A stretch of DNA of 64,000 nt from Pseudorasbora parva (GCF_024679245.1 NC_090176.1:49594615-49658614); one strand, 5' to 3'; positions 17,510 through 30,725 are shown, counted from the stretch's first letter. Notes: generated by a model not told the origin, from the letters alone. Program-made: numbers and translations.

Positions 17510-18982
17510 AGGTGCCATGTGTAAAAATTGAGGTAAAAGTATCCAAAAAATGACCTACACGCATCAAAAGAATGAGAAGAAATAAGGGCGATGATGTCAT
17601 TAAAAAATGTCAAGTTATAGTGCTGCAGAGATATCAACCTTAATTAGCAGTAGCATTACTAGCCCCAGCCCGACAGGTGTCGTAATACCAGTCTCGGCCA
17701 TGGGAGGCGGTATGCGGGCAACATAACAACCAGCCAACCTGCAATACACGAATAACTCGCATGGCCTGTGGGCGTACTTGAATCTGATGGCAATCGTGTG
17801 GAAAGTACAGCCCACTACATCATTTCAGTTCAGGGAAGAGAGCGGACGGATGGCCGAAGCCCTTGGCCCCTTAAATGTATCTGATATGATAAAAATAGCT
17901 GCTTTACCTGACCGGAAAAAGCAGAAGTGCGCGTGACCGGCGACTGTGTCCCGTCCCGTCATAATAAAAGTCCCGGTATTCGCGAGCCGTGTGTTTGTTT
18001 AACAATCACTCCAGCGGCCGTGCTCAGCTCCTCAACACTCACTCCTGCTCTGCTTCACTACAGTAACGTTTATAACCGCATCCATGAACATGATCTCTGC
18101 CCGAGTCCTATTTTCCACCGGCTGTGAGGTGAAGACCACATGTCCCAAAATACAGGGTTTTTCCTGGGTCAGAAATGGTCTTCGGTGGTGGCTGACCAGT
18201 AGTTATCCAGCATGCACGCACACACACACCCCAACAGTAAAAGTACCTACCCGCGTGATCTATGAGCCCAATACTGACAATAAATGTAAAATAAATGCAA
18301 ACATTTATCTAATTTTGATATCTTATTTTGTATGATGTCTTGATGTTTGTTTCTTTAGTTCGTCGTTTTTACACAGTTTGCATGGTTTACTGATTCATTA
18401 TTTTGGCAACAATTATTAAAAAGCAGCATTAAAAATTTAATAACAAATAGTCTAATTCTCTGCCATAAACAATTTAACTTGCGTTGTTCTGCTTTCCCCT
18501 TATTCCAGTCTAAACTAATTTTTTTTTGTAGTAGCTAATTTACTACACATTGTCAATATAAATACTCAAAATAAATACATGAAAATACTGTGGATTATTA
18601 AGACTAATTCTTACTAACCCCTCTTGTTTAATGGGGTAAGCACACTTAATTTTGATTGAGTTGATTTTGATATGCGCGAGTGAGAAAGAGAGAGAACGGT
18701 GATGGTTTTGAAGACAGAGAGAGCGCGCGGCTCTCTGCTCGTTCTCCGTCACTCAGTTAACGAGTGTCAGAACGAGCAGAGAGTCACGCGCATTAGAAAT
18801 CTACATCAATTTATAAATCACAATAACTCATCAAATAAGGCTTTGGCGGGATAAAATTTGCTTTGGCGCCCGCCAAAACATTTTCAATGTAGGAAAAACC
18901 CTGAAAATATTGCGCATCATCAAAATACGCCTTTGTTTAGAATAGCTGCCCTCCAGTGGACGGAAAGTTGCATAGTGCACCT
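17510..18982. mobile_element. TTAA-flanked element, copy A
   Basis: TTAA at 17506-17509 and 18983-18986; ends AGGTGCC / GTGCACCT. Interior shares CGTCCCGTCATAATAAAAGT, the CCAGCGGCCGTGCTCAGCTC stretch and the TGAGGTGAAGACCACATGT stretch with copy B at 57083-59300. Copy A lacks the hAT insertion found in copy B but has its own insertion at 18153-18903. Confidence 0.82.
18153..18903. mobile_element. CAGGGTTTTTCCT element nested in TTAA copy A
   Basis: Perfect 13-bp inverted ends CAGGGTTTTTCCT / AGGAAAAACCCTG; the flanks share AAAATA (18147-18152, 18904-18909). Copy B is uninterrupted at the corresponding place. The superfamily is not settled, since the duplication is 6 rather than 8 bp. Confidence 0.75.
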
Positions 18983-19127
18983 TTAAAGTGCTTTTAGTGA
19001 GTAAAAAGTGAGTAAAAGCTTCAAGTTAAAAGTCTATTCGTATCATATGTTCGAGCTGCACAGAGTGGCTGAAATGATAGCGTCTGTCAGTTATTATAGT
19101 ACATATGACAAAAACAATTGTCTAAAT

Positions 19128-20322
19128 TAGTGTTGTCAAAAATATCGATATTTCGATATATATCGATACTGGAATATCTGAAACGATACGATTCTCAGTT
19201 TTTACAGTATCGATATTAGCTGCGCTCTCCTCTCTGACCGTCAGCGAGCTGACACACACCGGCATATTCTCACTCAGCCCGGTTAACCTCTGAGCACGGC
19301 GAACGCGCGTTCTGCTGAACTTTTTCCTCATGACAGTGTGTTAGTGTTAGTGTGTGATCGGTCTGAATTTCGCGCGGGATTGCACATAAATTAATTCTAG
19401 CCTACTAATACCCGCAGATTTCGTGCTCCACATCTGAAGCGCACACACACATAGCCTACCCTAATAAAGCCGCCTCTGACATGATACAAGTGCAAACATT
19501 TGCTTCCTTTTCCAGCATATTATTGGTCAAATACACTCAAAGAATTATCAGTGCACATCTGGAAGAGTATTAACGTAAACACAGTCGCAAACAGTTCAGG
19601 AAGAACGAGTAACAGGAACAGTGTGGATCCATGCGTCTGTTAGTCTTAAAGGGACCGCAGTCATTTGCTATTCAAACTACAAAAAGACAAACGATCACAC
19701 TGCTCTTGACTGATCAACTTGTGTAACTTTAATAGTTTCATCTGTACGCTATTGAATTTTTTACAAAGAACATTATCCAATGTTGTTTTAAATGTAATTA
19801 CTATGCATTTTTTAAATTCAGTTTCTTATCTGAATGTTAGACCTACCTGAAAAAATAAAGCAGTCTTTTTAATTTTTATCTTCTATTCTATTGCATTTAT
19901 TTGTGCTATTGTTTGTAATCTGTTTATTTGTTCTTATTTTATTACTGTGTACTCGTCTTTTTAAATTCAATTTACCATTCGAAATCAAGCTTTCTTGTGC
20001 TGTGTGTAAGCTATTGCAACACAATTACCCCATTGTAAAAAATACATTGAGATGGCAAAAATTTGTGAGATAATTTTAATAGTAATTGATCAATTGATCA
20101 ATAATTGTTCAAATCAAAACGATGCCCAACCCTAAGGAACATGCTGGCCACATGAATTTTTAGTAAAAAATAACAATGAATAATAAGTTCTGTTGTCATA
20201 TTAAGCATCTTATCTTATTTATTTATTTATTTTTTTACTGTGGTATCGATTTAATATCGATATATCGATATTTTAGTCTGATATCGTATCGAAGTCATAA
20301 TTTTGGTATCGTGACAACACTA
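19128..20322. mobile_element. hAT-like element with perfect target duplication
   Basis: Inverted ends TAGTGTTGTC / GACAACACTA followed by ATCGATA-rich subterminal repeats; the 8-bp duplication GTCTAAAT is exact (19120-19127, 20323-20330). 1195 bp, no transposase recognised. Confidence 0.92.
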
Positions 20323-20639
20323 GTCTAAATTATGTTGCATATTCCTCAAAAGTTCTTGTGATGATATCAGTTGACAACATTTTAGGAAAGGTGCACGTGA
20401 TGCAACGCCGTCAGAGCCGACAGACTCATTTCAGTGCAAAATAATCAGGTCAAAAACCATTTCATATATACTGCAAATAGCCTACTAGTTTTTATGTTTA
20501 CTTATAATTCATATAGGCAGACAACAAGGCTACCAAGTACTGCGCAGCTAATTCTAGCTTTTTTTTCCTAACGTCATTTTTAGTCGATTTTTAGTAAAAT
20601 TTCAGGACTTCAGTCGACCATAAATGTAATAAAAAAGTA

Positions 20640-21145
20640 TTATTAATTAGACATAATTATAAAATAAAAATTATATTATTATTTAAAATAAATAATAAAA
20701 AAAGATACAAATAAAATTAAAAATCAAAATAAATAAATAATTTAATACAAAATAAATTAAATTAAATAAAAAGATAAAAATAAATAAAATAACATTTAAA
20801 ATAAAATAATATTTAAAATAAATTAAATAAAAGTTAAAATAAAAATAAAATATAAAATAAATTAAAAATAGATACAAATAAATATAATAACATTTAAAAT
20901 AAAATAATAATAAATAAAAAAACTATTCAGCCAAAATAAATCCAATTAAATAAAAACATAAAAAATAAAATACAATTAAATAAAAATAGATAAAATTAAT
21001 ACAATTACATTTAAAATAAAATAATATTTTAAATAAAAAGAAAATTAATTAAAATAAAAAGATAAAATAAATTAAATTAAAAATAGATACAAATTAAATA
21101 ACATTTTAAATAAAATAATAATAATAATAATAATAAAAAAAAACT
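20640..21145. repeat. AT-rich AAATAAA-type low-complexity tract
   Basis: About 500 bp of degenerate AAAT/AATAAA units with almost no G or C. Confidence 0.95.
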
Positions 21146-22114
21146 ATTCAGCATAAACTATGGTTGTATTTGCTAAAGGCTTCTCTAATAAAGCTCACTG
21201 ATCATGTTTTTAAAAAATGCTGTGGATTAATAATTCAATTAAAAAAAAACAATGATGTGTGTGAATTAAACAGTCCATGCCTGTTAAAGCGTGTCAGGAG
21301 TGTTGTTGAGCACTGAGCAGAACACACTCGCATACAGGAGTGTCAACTATGTTTGCTTAGCAAGCTAGTCCTGTTTGACACATCTGAGCACATTCCAAAG
21401 TTCATACCAATCAAACTTCATATTCAGCACAATCAATACAGCAGCCCAAACATCTGAAGCTACTGCACCGGTTAACACTCAACACTGGCCTTTAGTTCCC
21501 CTAACACGCTTTTATCAGGACAATTAAACGGACGGAGCTCTTCCCCTGCCATCAAACCCAGGTTAGTCAAGGTCTAGACCTAAATGAAACCTAAACTGTG
21601 TCTGATTTAAACTTTAGTAGATAAATTCGGCCGAGTTCAGAGGGCCTTTGTTGAGAACAGAGAAGAAGAACTGAAATCCATCTGAAGCCTCTGTGGCTGT
21701 AAAGTATCCAGCGACGGCTCGGCTCCGTTACATTCGCTCGTTAATAATTCAGAACCGTCGCAACACACACACTGACAGCTCCTGTGTCTCGAACATGAAT
21801 AAGAGAAACGCAGGACTGAGGACGGGAAAGATTTCACCCGCGTTCCGGTAAACCAACGGCCTGATCACCTGACCTGCAAAAACACCAATCACTGCGGAAA
21901 TATTCATAAACAGTGTCATTATATAATATCTGCTTATGAAGACTCAGCTTTGCCATCATAGGAATAAGTTATATTATAAAATATATTCAGACAGAAAACA
22001 GTTATCACAATATTACTGCTTTACTGTTTATTCATTTAATAAATGCAGCTTTGGTGAACAAGAGATTTAAAAAAAAAATCCCATTATTCCACACTTTTGA
22101 CCAGTAGTGTGTAT

Positions 22115-22117
<3 letters not shown>
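21146..22117. other. No gene recognised; dispersed repeat tail at its end
   Basis: 21400-21880 is more complex and GC-balanced than its surroundings but has no splice-bounded exon. 21930-22110 matches the repeat family also at 25.05 and 63.57 kb (AAATGCAGC...TGGTGAACAAGAG). Confidence 0.4.

Positions 22118-22168
<51 letters not shown>
22118..22168. repeat. (AC)n microsatellite
   Basis: About 25 AC units. Confidence 0.98.
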
Positions 22169-22171
<3 letters not shown>

Positions 22172-22199
22172 GTGGTTGTTTAAAAAAGTATCCATACCT

Positions 22200-22870
22200 C
22201 CAAGTATCATCCATTCATCCATACACCTATTAATCCAAGTATCCACCATCACCTATTCATCCATTCATCATCCATCAAAGTATCCCTCCAGCTATCTACC
22301 CAAGTATCCATCCATCCATCCATCCAAGTATCAATCCATCCATCCAAGTATCAATCCATCCATCCATCCATCCAAGTATCCATCCATTCATCCATCCATC
22401 CATCCATCCAAGTATTAATCCATCTAAGTATCAATCCATCTAAGTATCCATCCATCTTAGTATCCATCTAAGTATCCATCCATCTAAGTATCCATCCATC
22501 CATCAATCCATCTAAGTATCCATCCATCTAAGTATCCATCCATCTAAGTATCCATCCATCCATGTATCTATCCATCCATCCATCCATCCATGTATCCATC
22601 CATCCATCCATCCATCCATGTATCCATCCATGTATCCATCCATCCATCCATCCATCCAAGTATCAATCCATAGATCCAAGTATCCATCCATCTAAGTATC
22701 AAACCATCCATCCATGTATCCATCCATGTATCCATCCATGTACCCATCCATGTACCCATCCATCCATCCATCCATCCACCCACCCAAGTTTCCATCCATC
22801 CATCCATCCAAGTATCCATCCATCCATCCACTCACCCAAGTATCCATCCATCTAAGTATCCATCCATCCA
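22200..22870. repeat. ATCC tetranucleotide array with AAGTATCC spacers
   Basis: ATCC runs separated by AAGT, giving units such as CATCTAAGTATCCATC. It is the reverse complement in type of the GGAT array at 3570-4960. Reading frames across it (YPSIHPS, GWMD) are artefacts. Confidence 0.96.
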
Positions 22871-23729
22871 TAATATATAGGTCCTGGTCTTTGAAAAACC
22901 TGTATCGATCAACCACAAATAAATTATACAAAAGACATTTCACAAACAAACGGTTTGGAAGAAGAACATGTTGAGTCGGTTATGGTTTACGACCCTGATG
23001 TCATCCTGTCCGAGAGGTTAATGCCAACAGCGCAAGGGCCAAAACACACAAACCCTCAATCACACACACCCTCAAATGCACAAGGTGTATTAAAGATCAG
23101 ACAATAGTGGCCACACGCTCTCCAGGGGTTCAGGGTGTGTATCACACACTCTTTAGACATGCATGAGTCCATGTAGCTTGTTCAGTCAGGCCTGCCAGAG
23201 GCTGACAGACAGACAGAGTCTGAGATTACAGCGCTCGCTGATCGCCTCGTCAGGTCTGGACACAGGTGAGTTATGTAACAGTGACTGTGTTTTCTACTGG
23301 CAGCTCAATGTGGAGTCACGCAAAACCTTCAACAGCAAATAAAGTAGTATACTGATCATTCTGAGCAGTAGGAGACCAAAAAAGAAAATTCACAATTACA
23401 TTTTTTAATGGAATATTAGTGTTTAATATAAATGATTTATCCATGCACATCATTGTTTTTAAACAAATCAATCATAATCATGAATTGAAACTTCTCCTCT
23501 CTCTCGCATCATCTCTACTCTTCTCTGATGATGAGGGCGGAGAAACCTGTGTGTGTGTGTGTGTGTATGTATATGTGTATCTATGTATGATGCGTATCCA
23601 GTGTACATATGGATGTCTATGTATATTGTAACTACATTGTATATTATTACTGTTAGTGTATTATTTTAGTGTATATTGTTAAGTGTATATTGGTTAGATC
23701 TAGTGTAGATTGTTAAAGTATATTATTTA
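22871..23729. other. No gene recognised
   Basis: Mixed sequence with a short GT run near 23550; no supported exon. Confidence 0.45.
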
Positions 23730-23876
23730 TTTTTTAATGTTACAGTGCATCAGATGTATCTGATGTTTGCTGTAATTGTCATACGTCTCGTCATCACAGA
23801 ACCCAAGATTTTCACCACTGTAGCACTTGTGTATATGGTTGTGTGACAATAAAGTGATTTGATTTGAACCTGAGCT
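23730..23876 (+). mobile_element. 3' tail of a LINE-type retroposon
   Basis: Ends TTGTGTGACAATAAAGTGAT followed by TTGATTTGA. An AATAAA-containing end with short terminal repeats of the TGATT type is typical of 5'-truncated non-LTR retrotransposons in fish. The coding part is absent. Confidence 0.5.
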
Positions 23877-24829
23877 CACATGAGATCAGCCAATAGAAAA
23901 CACAACCAGCCAATCAATTGCCCACAGACAAAATCAAGCCCCACCCTACATTTGTTCTTGTTCCTGAAGCCGTTTCACTCGGATATATGGCCTGGCTATA
24001 CGGAAAAAAACTTGTTTCATGCTGACTTTAAATCTTTTACATCCACTGAATATTGAGAAAATACCTCCATATTACTGTCTTTGCTCTAAAATGGCTTAAA
24101 ATGTGATTTATTTTTAATTCTGAGGAACCATCAGTTTAATCAAACAGTTATTGTAGTCGAATAGATTCAAATGATTGCAAGAAAAATATTGTACAAATCA
24201 ATAATTAAAGTAAAATACTTTCCCACAATATTTGACACTAAATGAACACATTGAATAATAATATTTAATAATTTTCATAAAAATACATTTTCATAGACAT
24301 ATTTACAGACGGCTATTTATACTAAAACATTTATCAAAAATGGCAAGCAGTGACTATTATTAGTGACGCAATAATTTAAAGTTATAAACAAATCATTGAA
24401 TCAGAGTTACGAAACAACTTGAACTAGATCACAAAATAAAGAACTGTAAGATTTGCTACTGAACTGAAAGCAATGTAAGAAAAGTGCTCTTAATGACGTA
24501 ACATTTAATAGACAAAAACAAAGTGCCATGTCATGATGACGCTGAATTTTATATCACCAGTTATTTAATATACTGCCCAATTTGACCAAATCACAATACT
24601 CCAAAAAACAAAACAAAAAGATGAAGGAATTACAGATGCTGTGGAGGAATAAGACCTGAAATGACCTGCACGCTAAAAACACAGGCCTGGACGTCATCCA
24701 ATCGCCGCAGCACAAGTCAAAAGATTTGAAAAGCTGAGAAAACAAAGGGAAGACCACGGAGAACAGAGAGGATGATGGGATGAATACTAATGTAGTGAGG
24801 AACAGAGAACCTGAGTGTTACATGGCAAA
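23877..24829. other. No gene recognised
   Basis: AT-rich, no exon or element border identified. Confidence 0.45.
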
Positions 24830-25320
24830 AGAAATTAATACATGCATAATCAATACTTTTATTCATATGGACACATACAATTGATCAAAAGTAAATAATG
24901 ATAGTGACAGTAAATAATATTTATAAAGCACTTTGCATTTTAAAGAAAATCTCAAAGTGCTAAAAAGGGAGGAAAATGACATTAATGTTACAAAAGATTT
25001 CAATTCTTGGGATACAAAATGTATCATGATGATTTTTAACATGAAGTAGCACAAGTTTTCAAATCCTCATATGAGAATGATTAGTGAAGGATCATGACAC
25101 TGAAGACTGGAGTAATGATGATAAATAATAAACTACTTTACTGTATATTCACATAGAAAACAGATGTTTTACATTGGAATAATATTTCACTATTTTTTAC
25201 TGCATTTTTGATCAAATAAATGCAGCCTTGGCGAGCAGAAGAGAGTTTTCAAACACATAAAAAAAAAATGTCTTACATTAAAATCGTACTGAACCCAAAC
25301 GTTTGAATGGTACATCTATA
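24830..25320. repeat. Dispersed fish repeat, also at 63.46-63.84 kb and in part at 21.9 kb
   Basis: Shares GACTGGAGTAATGATGATAA, TTTACTGTATATTCACATAG and ATCAAATAAATGCAGCCTTG-type segments with the other copies. Borders and class are not determined. Confidence 0.6.
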
Positions 25321-26348
25321 TGATATACAGAATAATATTATTGAGTCAATAATGAAGTCAGTAATGAAGAAAGATGGAGTAATGAAGTAGATGAAAATGT
25401 GATTTAATTTATAAAAATCTACATTTTAATAAATATAGTGGGGTTTTTTTTTTATGACGTTCATTCAGTCTCATCTTTTTAACGCCTACTCCACATCAAA
25501 TATAGCCTGCTTGTAAATAGCAATTACCAGAAGAATATACTGACAAGGCCAGAGAGGAGAAACGGAGGGCAGTGATGGGAGAAAAGAGGAGAAAAAGAGG
25601 AGAAAAGAGGAGTGTGTGTGCGCTGTGATTTTTATTCCTCCACTCGTGTGTGTTAATGCTCTCCCCATGAGACGCTGCAGGCGCTCGTAATTATAGTAGC
25701 ACACAAATCTGGGAGGATACACACTCAAACACACACATGCGTGAATGTATGGCACACTAGCAAACACACTAAAGCGTAATAAGTCTTACCCTTCAGGAGA
25801 AGTGCAGTCTAATGGCTGTTTGCTTAGTGCACTTCTCTCTGGTTTAAACACACACACAATCACAACAAGATGAAACGCATTCAAGTACAATCAGTGTTGG
25901 ATTGTGGGATTTACAAACGCTCTAGACTCCTCCCAGAACACTCAACCCTACATTTGAAGATGATGGGAGACTGTTTTCTTCTTCTCTCTTTTCTTAAAGA
26001 AACAGTTCACCCACATATACAGTATGAACATGAGATTGACAGCTAGGATGGATCACAATGGATGAATACTAAGGTTGACAAACTCATCTAAATGTTATCA
26101 AATATATGTTTTTTACAGTTTTGATTGGTTAAGCCTAAGGAAATGTATACATGAATAAATGTAGTTGTTGGAACAAATGTGTTTGTTTGTTGAACTGTGT
26201 GTGATTCATAATGTTTAAATGTAAGTTGTGCAAGTAAAATATTAGAGCTACATTTATATATGTGTGTGTGTGTACAGTGTATAATTATGTATATTTAAAT
26301 AGACACTCACATATATTTAAGAAATATTTGCAAATATATACTCATGTA
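25321..26348. other. No gene recognised
   Basis: A weak minus-strand acceptor/donor pair around 25825-25793 encloses only 26 bases. Otherwise non-coding. Confidence 0.4.
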
Positions 26349-27548
26349 CACCAATCAGGTGTAACATTATAACCGCTGCCGCTATAAGTGAATATCACGG
26401 ATGATCTCTTCATCACGGCTCCTGTTAGTGGGTGGGATATATTAGGCAGCAAGTGAACATTTTGTCCTCAGAGTTGATGTGTTAGAAGCAGGAGAAATGG
26501 GCAAGCGTAAGGATTTGAGCGAGTTTGACAAGGGCCAAATTGTGACGGCTAGACGACTGGGTCAGAGCATCTCCAAACCTGCAGCTCTTGTGGGCTGTTC
26601 CCGGTCTGCAGTGGTCAGTCTCTATCAAAAGAGCTCCAAGGAAGGAACGGTGGAGAACCGGCCACAGGGTCATGGGCGGCCAAGGCTCATTGATGCACGT
26701 GGGGAGCGAAGGCTGGCCCGTGTGGTCCGATCAAACAGACGAGCTACTGGAGCTCAAACTGCTCCAGAAGATAATGCTGGTTCTGATAGAAAGCTGTCAG
26801 AATACACAGAGCATCTCAGTTTGTTGTGTATGGGGCGGCATAGCCGCAGACCAGTCAGGGTGCCCATGCTGACCCCTGACCCCCCCAAAAGCACCAACAG
26901 TGGCACGTGAGCATCAGAACTGGACCACGGAGCAATGGCAGAAGGTGGGCTGGTCTGAGGAATCACGTTTTCTTTTACATCACGTGGATGGCCGGGTGTG
27001 TGTGTGTGGCTTACCTGAGGAACACATGGCCCTAGGATGCACTATGGGAAGAAGGCGAGCCGGCGGAGGCAGTGTGATGCTTTGGGCAATGTTCTGCTGG
27101 GAAACCTTGGGTCCTCCATCCATGTGGATGTTACTTTGACACGCTCCACCAACCTAAGCATTCCTGATACCATGTTCAGCCTTTCATGGAAACGGTATTC
27201 TGGTGGCTGTGGCTCTTCCAGCAGGATAATGCTCCTGACACAAAGCACAAATGCTTCAGGAATGGTTTGAGGAGCACAACAGTGAGTTTGAGGCGTTGAC
27301 TTGGCCTCCAAATTCCCCAGATCTCAATCCAATGAAGCATCTGTGGGATGAGCTGAACAAACAAGTCTGATCCATGGAGGCCCCACCTCGCAACTTATAG
27401 GGCTTAAAGGATCTGCTGCTAACATCTTGGTGCCAGATACCACAGCACACCTTCAGGGGTCTAGTGGAGTCCATGCCTCGACGGGTCAGGGCTGTTTTGG
27501 CAGCAAAAGCACAATATTAGGAATATTAGGTCAATGTCATGTCTGATC

Positions 27549-27553
<5 letters not shown>
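26349..27553 (+). pseudogene. Dead Tc1-like transposon with disrupted transposase
   Basis: Inverted ends ACACCAATCAGGTGTAACAT / complement of the right end ACACCGATCAGACATGACAT bound about 1.2 kb. The transposase starts at 26497 ([20 protein letters not shown]), a Tc1-type helix-turn-helix start, and then needs several frameshifts. Catalytic triad: the first Asp is Glu (WSEESRF, 26957-26959), the second Asp is kept (QQDNAPD, 27225-27227), and the third, Glu, is Lys (NPMKHLW, 27335-27337). It is therefore inactive. The right end runs into a (TG)n array, so the TA duplication cannot be read there. Confidence 0.93.
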
Positions 27554-27619
<66 letters not shown>

Positions 27620-27696
27620 ATATATTATATATATTATATATGTATGCACAGCTTGAGAAATCAATGTTAAGTGGTCTAAAAAAATTTTTTTCAGAG

Positions 27697-27747
<51 letters not shown>
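27550..27747. repeat. (TG)n and (TA)n microsatellites
   Basis: TG at 27550-27615 and TA at about 27700-27747, separated by about 85 bp. Confidence 0.97.
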
Positions 27748-27749
<2 letters not shown>

Positions 27750-28008
27750 AGCTATTTTGCCCATCCATAGGATGTCCTTTAATGTGTTTAATGTTTATCC
27801 TCTCTTATAGAGCTGGAACTGAGGCATTCATGGATCTGCATATTGCATACTTCAAAATGATCTGTCCTTGAAGGGCAGAGCGTGAAGTTTGCGCTGTTAG
27901 TGTTGGAGTTTCTGAGGGACCCTTCACTGCTCAAGCCCTGCAGAGAGGAGAGATCGCTTCATTACTGAAATGTCACTCCACAGGAGAAAACACACACTGA
28001 GCGGAGGG

Positions 28009-28158
<150 letters not shown>

Positions 28159-28339
28159 GATATGTTCACAGACTGGAGGTGGACCAGCGTTCTGATTTAG
28201 TTCAAAGATCCTTCAGTCACCCCATGAACTGGCACAGAGCGCAGTTCTCTTTCCTATACTGATGGCTTTTCTATTAAAGACAACATTTGGGAGAAAAGGC
28301 TCGTCCAATAACCTTTAGTTTACATCCCAACCAGGGAGG

Positions 28340-28462
28340 GACATTCAGATTCTAAAGAGAGTGATTAAAGGTACAACACGTAAGATTTTTGTATCGCAGA
28401 ACTTTTTGGGGTATCAGAAAATATCGTATCGAATCATGATGTACCGTTTGATTTACACCCCT
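28340..28462. mobile_element. Transposon end remnants
   Basis: TTAAAGGTACAACACGTAAG resembles the left end of the TTAA elements at 17.5 and 57.1 kb, and GTTTGATTTACACCCCTAA is a hAT-type right end. Neither has a partner. Confidence 0.4.
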
Positions 28463-28561
28463 AATGAAGATACTCTCTAGAGATCACTATCAGCATCTGC
28501 CATTAAACCCTGTCAGCCAGACAATAAATATGCTGTTTAACAGGATAAAACACACATCAAG

Positions 28562-28604
28562 CGCTCTCTCTCTCTGTCTCTCTCTCTCTCTGTCTGTCTC
28601 TCTG

Positions 28605-28636
<32 letters not shown>

Positions 28637-28648
28637 TCTGTCTGTCTC

Positions 28649-28679
<31 letters not shown>

Positions 28680-28742
28680 CTCTCTCTGTCTGTCTGTCTG
28701 TCTGTCTCTCTGTCTGTCTGTCTCTCTCTCTGTCTGTCTCTC
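28562..28742. repeat. CT / CTGT interspersed microsatellite
   Basis: CT units broken by repeated CTGT, about 180 bp. Confidence 0.98.
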
Positions 28743-28999
28743 ATGAAACCAACAGCTCATATAATAACGCAAGTAAACCTGACCGTCACTGTGAGTTTAT
28801 GAAAATGAAACCGCAGACCGAGAGGTTTTCTCTCCAGGATTACAGGGATGTGTCCCACATGTCACTTACATAAAAACCTCCTCCCGCTGTGATGTCACTT
28901 CAGGGAAACGAGTGCCTTAACCGTGAAGATGTTATTTGCATGGCAATTTTCATGTGTTAAAATGTTTTATTAAAAATATCCATAGGTAAATATTGCCGT

Positions 29000-30244
29000 T
29001 TATAACTATGTATTGTTGTACAGGTGCGTTTTAATAATAATAATAATTATTAGTAGTAGTATTAAAGACACTGTAATAAAAAAACATATGTATTAATATA
29101 TGTATTAATATACTATTGTAATCACTGTAATTATTAGGGATGCTACAATACTATTTCTATTTCTCTTAGTTTGAAATATTTCTCTCCGTTTATCTCGGCT
29201 CTTTTTGAGTGTGCCTGTGAGTCTATACGCTGATTTGAGCAAATATCCAATCATACGCACTAAAGTTAGGCGGTGTTTAGCCGCGTTTTAAAGCCTTGCC
29301 GGTTAAACATTTCATTCGGGTTTTACATGCGCCTGTCATACACACGTGATTACTGGACTAAGCAGTCTTACTGCGCTAATACTGTCAAACACAACATATA
29401 TAAACGCAGTCGGTTATGTCTAAAGTGAAAGTAAAATGGCGTGTGTGTATGAGATGCGAGCAGGTCTTAGCAGCGCAGACTAGTGATCGTGAACGCTTGT
29501 CCTTAAAGGGACAGTTCACCTCTAAAATTATAGAGGTATTAGAGGTATTAAAACAAACAAAGAAAAAAATAAATCACTCACTGCTCTTGAATAAAGTAAT
29601 AATACAGTAGCTTTCAATCAAATTTCATACTTAAATGCTACTGTACATCTCTAAGCTGCCACTGTAAATCTGTATATATTTATTTTATATTATACAATAC
29701 ACTGGGAATGTGTACAAGGTTTTTTTTTTTTAAAGTAAAGTTTTAAGGAAGTCTTTTAAGTAAAATAAAAAAAGAGTATTATAATATATATATATACCCT
29801 TAAACTCTTTCTGTTCCTGTCGCCTAAGAATAAAGTAGAAAAAAAGTGGTTAAAAACCGAGGTATGTATTATTGAACCGTGGACTAACTGTATTGTTGCA
29901 TCCCTAGTAATTATTATTTATAATAATAATTAGTATTAATGACATTATAATAAATAATACACATATATTTATTTATTATTACATTGTCTTTAATACTAAT
30001 TATTAATAATAATAATCTGAGAAACAATATATAATACATTATATATAATACATGTATTAAATATAATGTACTATATATTTTTTTTATCAATTTATTTTCA
30101 AGCATCATAATCACTGTAATCATCATTATTATTCATAATTATTTAGACTGTAATAATAAATATAATATGCATTAATATATTATATATAATCATGTATTAT
30201 ATATAATCTATTTATTTTCAAGAATTGTAATCACTGTAATTATT

Positions 30245-30304
<60 letters not shown>

Positions 30305-30725
30305 TAGTATTAATGACACTGTAATAATAAAAATAATATCTAATATAATGTATAATATAAACATTTTTTTCTACATTTAAGAATTGCAAACACTGTAATT
30401 ATTACTATTAATAATTAGTATTAAAGACAATGTAATAACAAATGTATACATATATTTATTATTACAGTGTCTTTAATACTATTTAATAATATTAATAATA
30501 ATAATAATTGAGACATTTCCTTATAAAATACATTATATAATACACTATACACAATGTTTTTTCAAGCATTGTAATCGCTGTAGCTGTTATTATTATTATT
30601 ATTAATAATAATAATTAGTTAAAGACACTGTAATAATAAATATAATATGTATTAATATATTATACATGATGTATTTTTTTATCAATGTATTTTTAAGCAT
30701 TGTAATCTCTGTAATCATAATTATT
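29000..30725. repeat. Degenerate AT-rich satellite with AAT tracts
   Basis: TTGTAATCACTGTAATTATT-like units recur near 29118, 30105, 30226, 30382, 30567 and 30697, each followed by AATAAT tracts (pure AAT at 30247-30304) and TAGTATTAAAGACACTGTAA. Spacing ranges from about 120 to 185 bp. The hAT copy 29135-29906 was inserted into it. Confidence 0.75.
29135..29906. mobile_element. hAT-like non-autonomous element, copy 1
   Basis: 772 bp from TAGGGATGCTACAATAC to GTATTGTTGCATCCCTA, with a perfect 8-bp duplication GTAATTAT on both sides (29127-29134, 29907-29914). The interior shares segments with copy 2 in reverse orientation, for example AAAGGGACAGTTCACCTCTA. It was inserted into an AT-rich degenerate satellite. 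Confidence 0.9.

Larger units (their letters stand above)
17057..20612. mobile_element. Old hAT element with BED zinc-finger remnant, host of later insertions
   Basis: The left end CAGGGCTGTAATTTCCAAGT with TCGATTAGTTGATTGTTAGT, and right-side TTTTTAGTCGATTTTTAGTA, recall hAT termini. At 17180-17290 a broken frame reads SVWQYFSKIENGK and CKFCKQVY, the hallmark of a BED-type zinc finger at the N-terminus of hAT transposases. The exact right border and target duplication were not established. It contains the elements at 17510-18982 and 19128-20322. Confidence 0.5.

Noticed and set aside
26479..26910. 143-aa plus-strand frame as a host gene
   Set aside because: It is the N-terminal part of a broken Tc1-like transposase lying between the element's terminal repeats.
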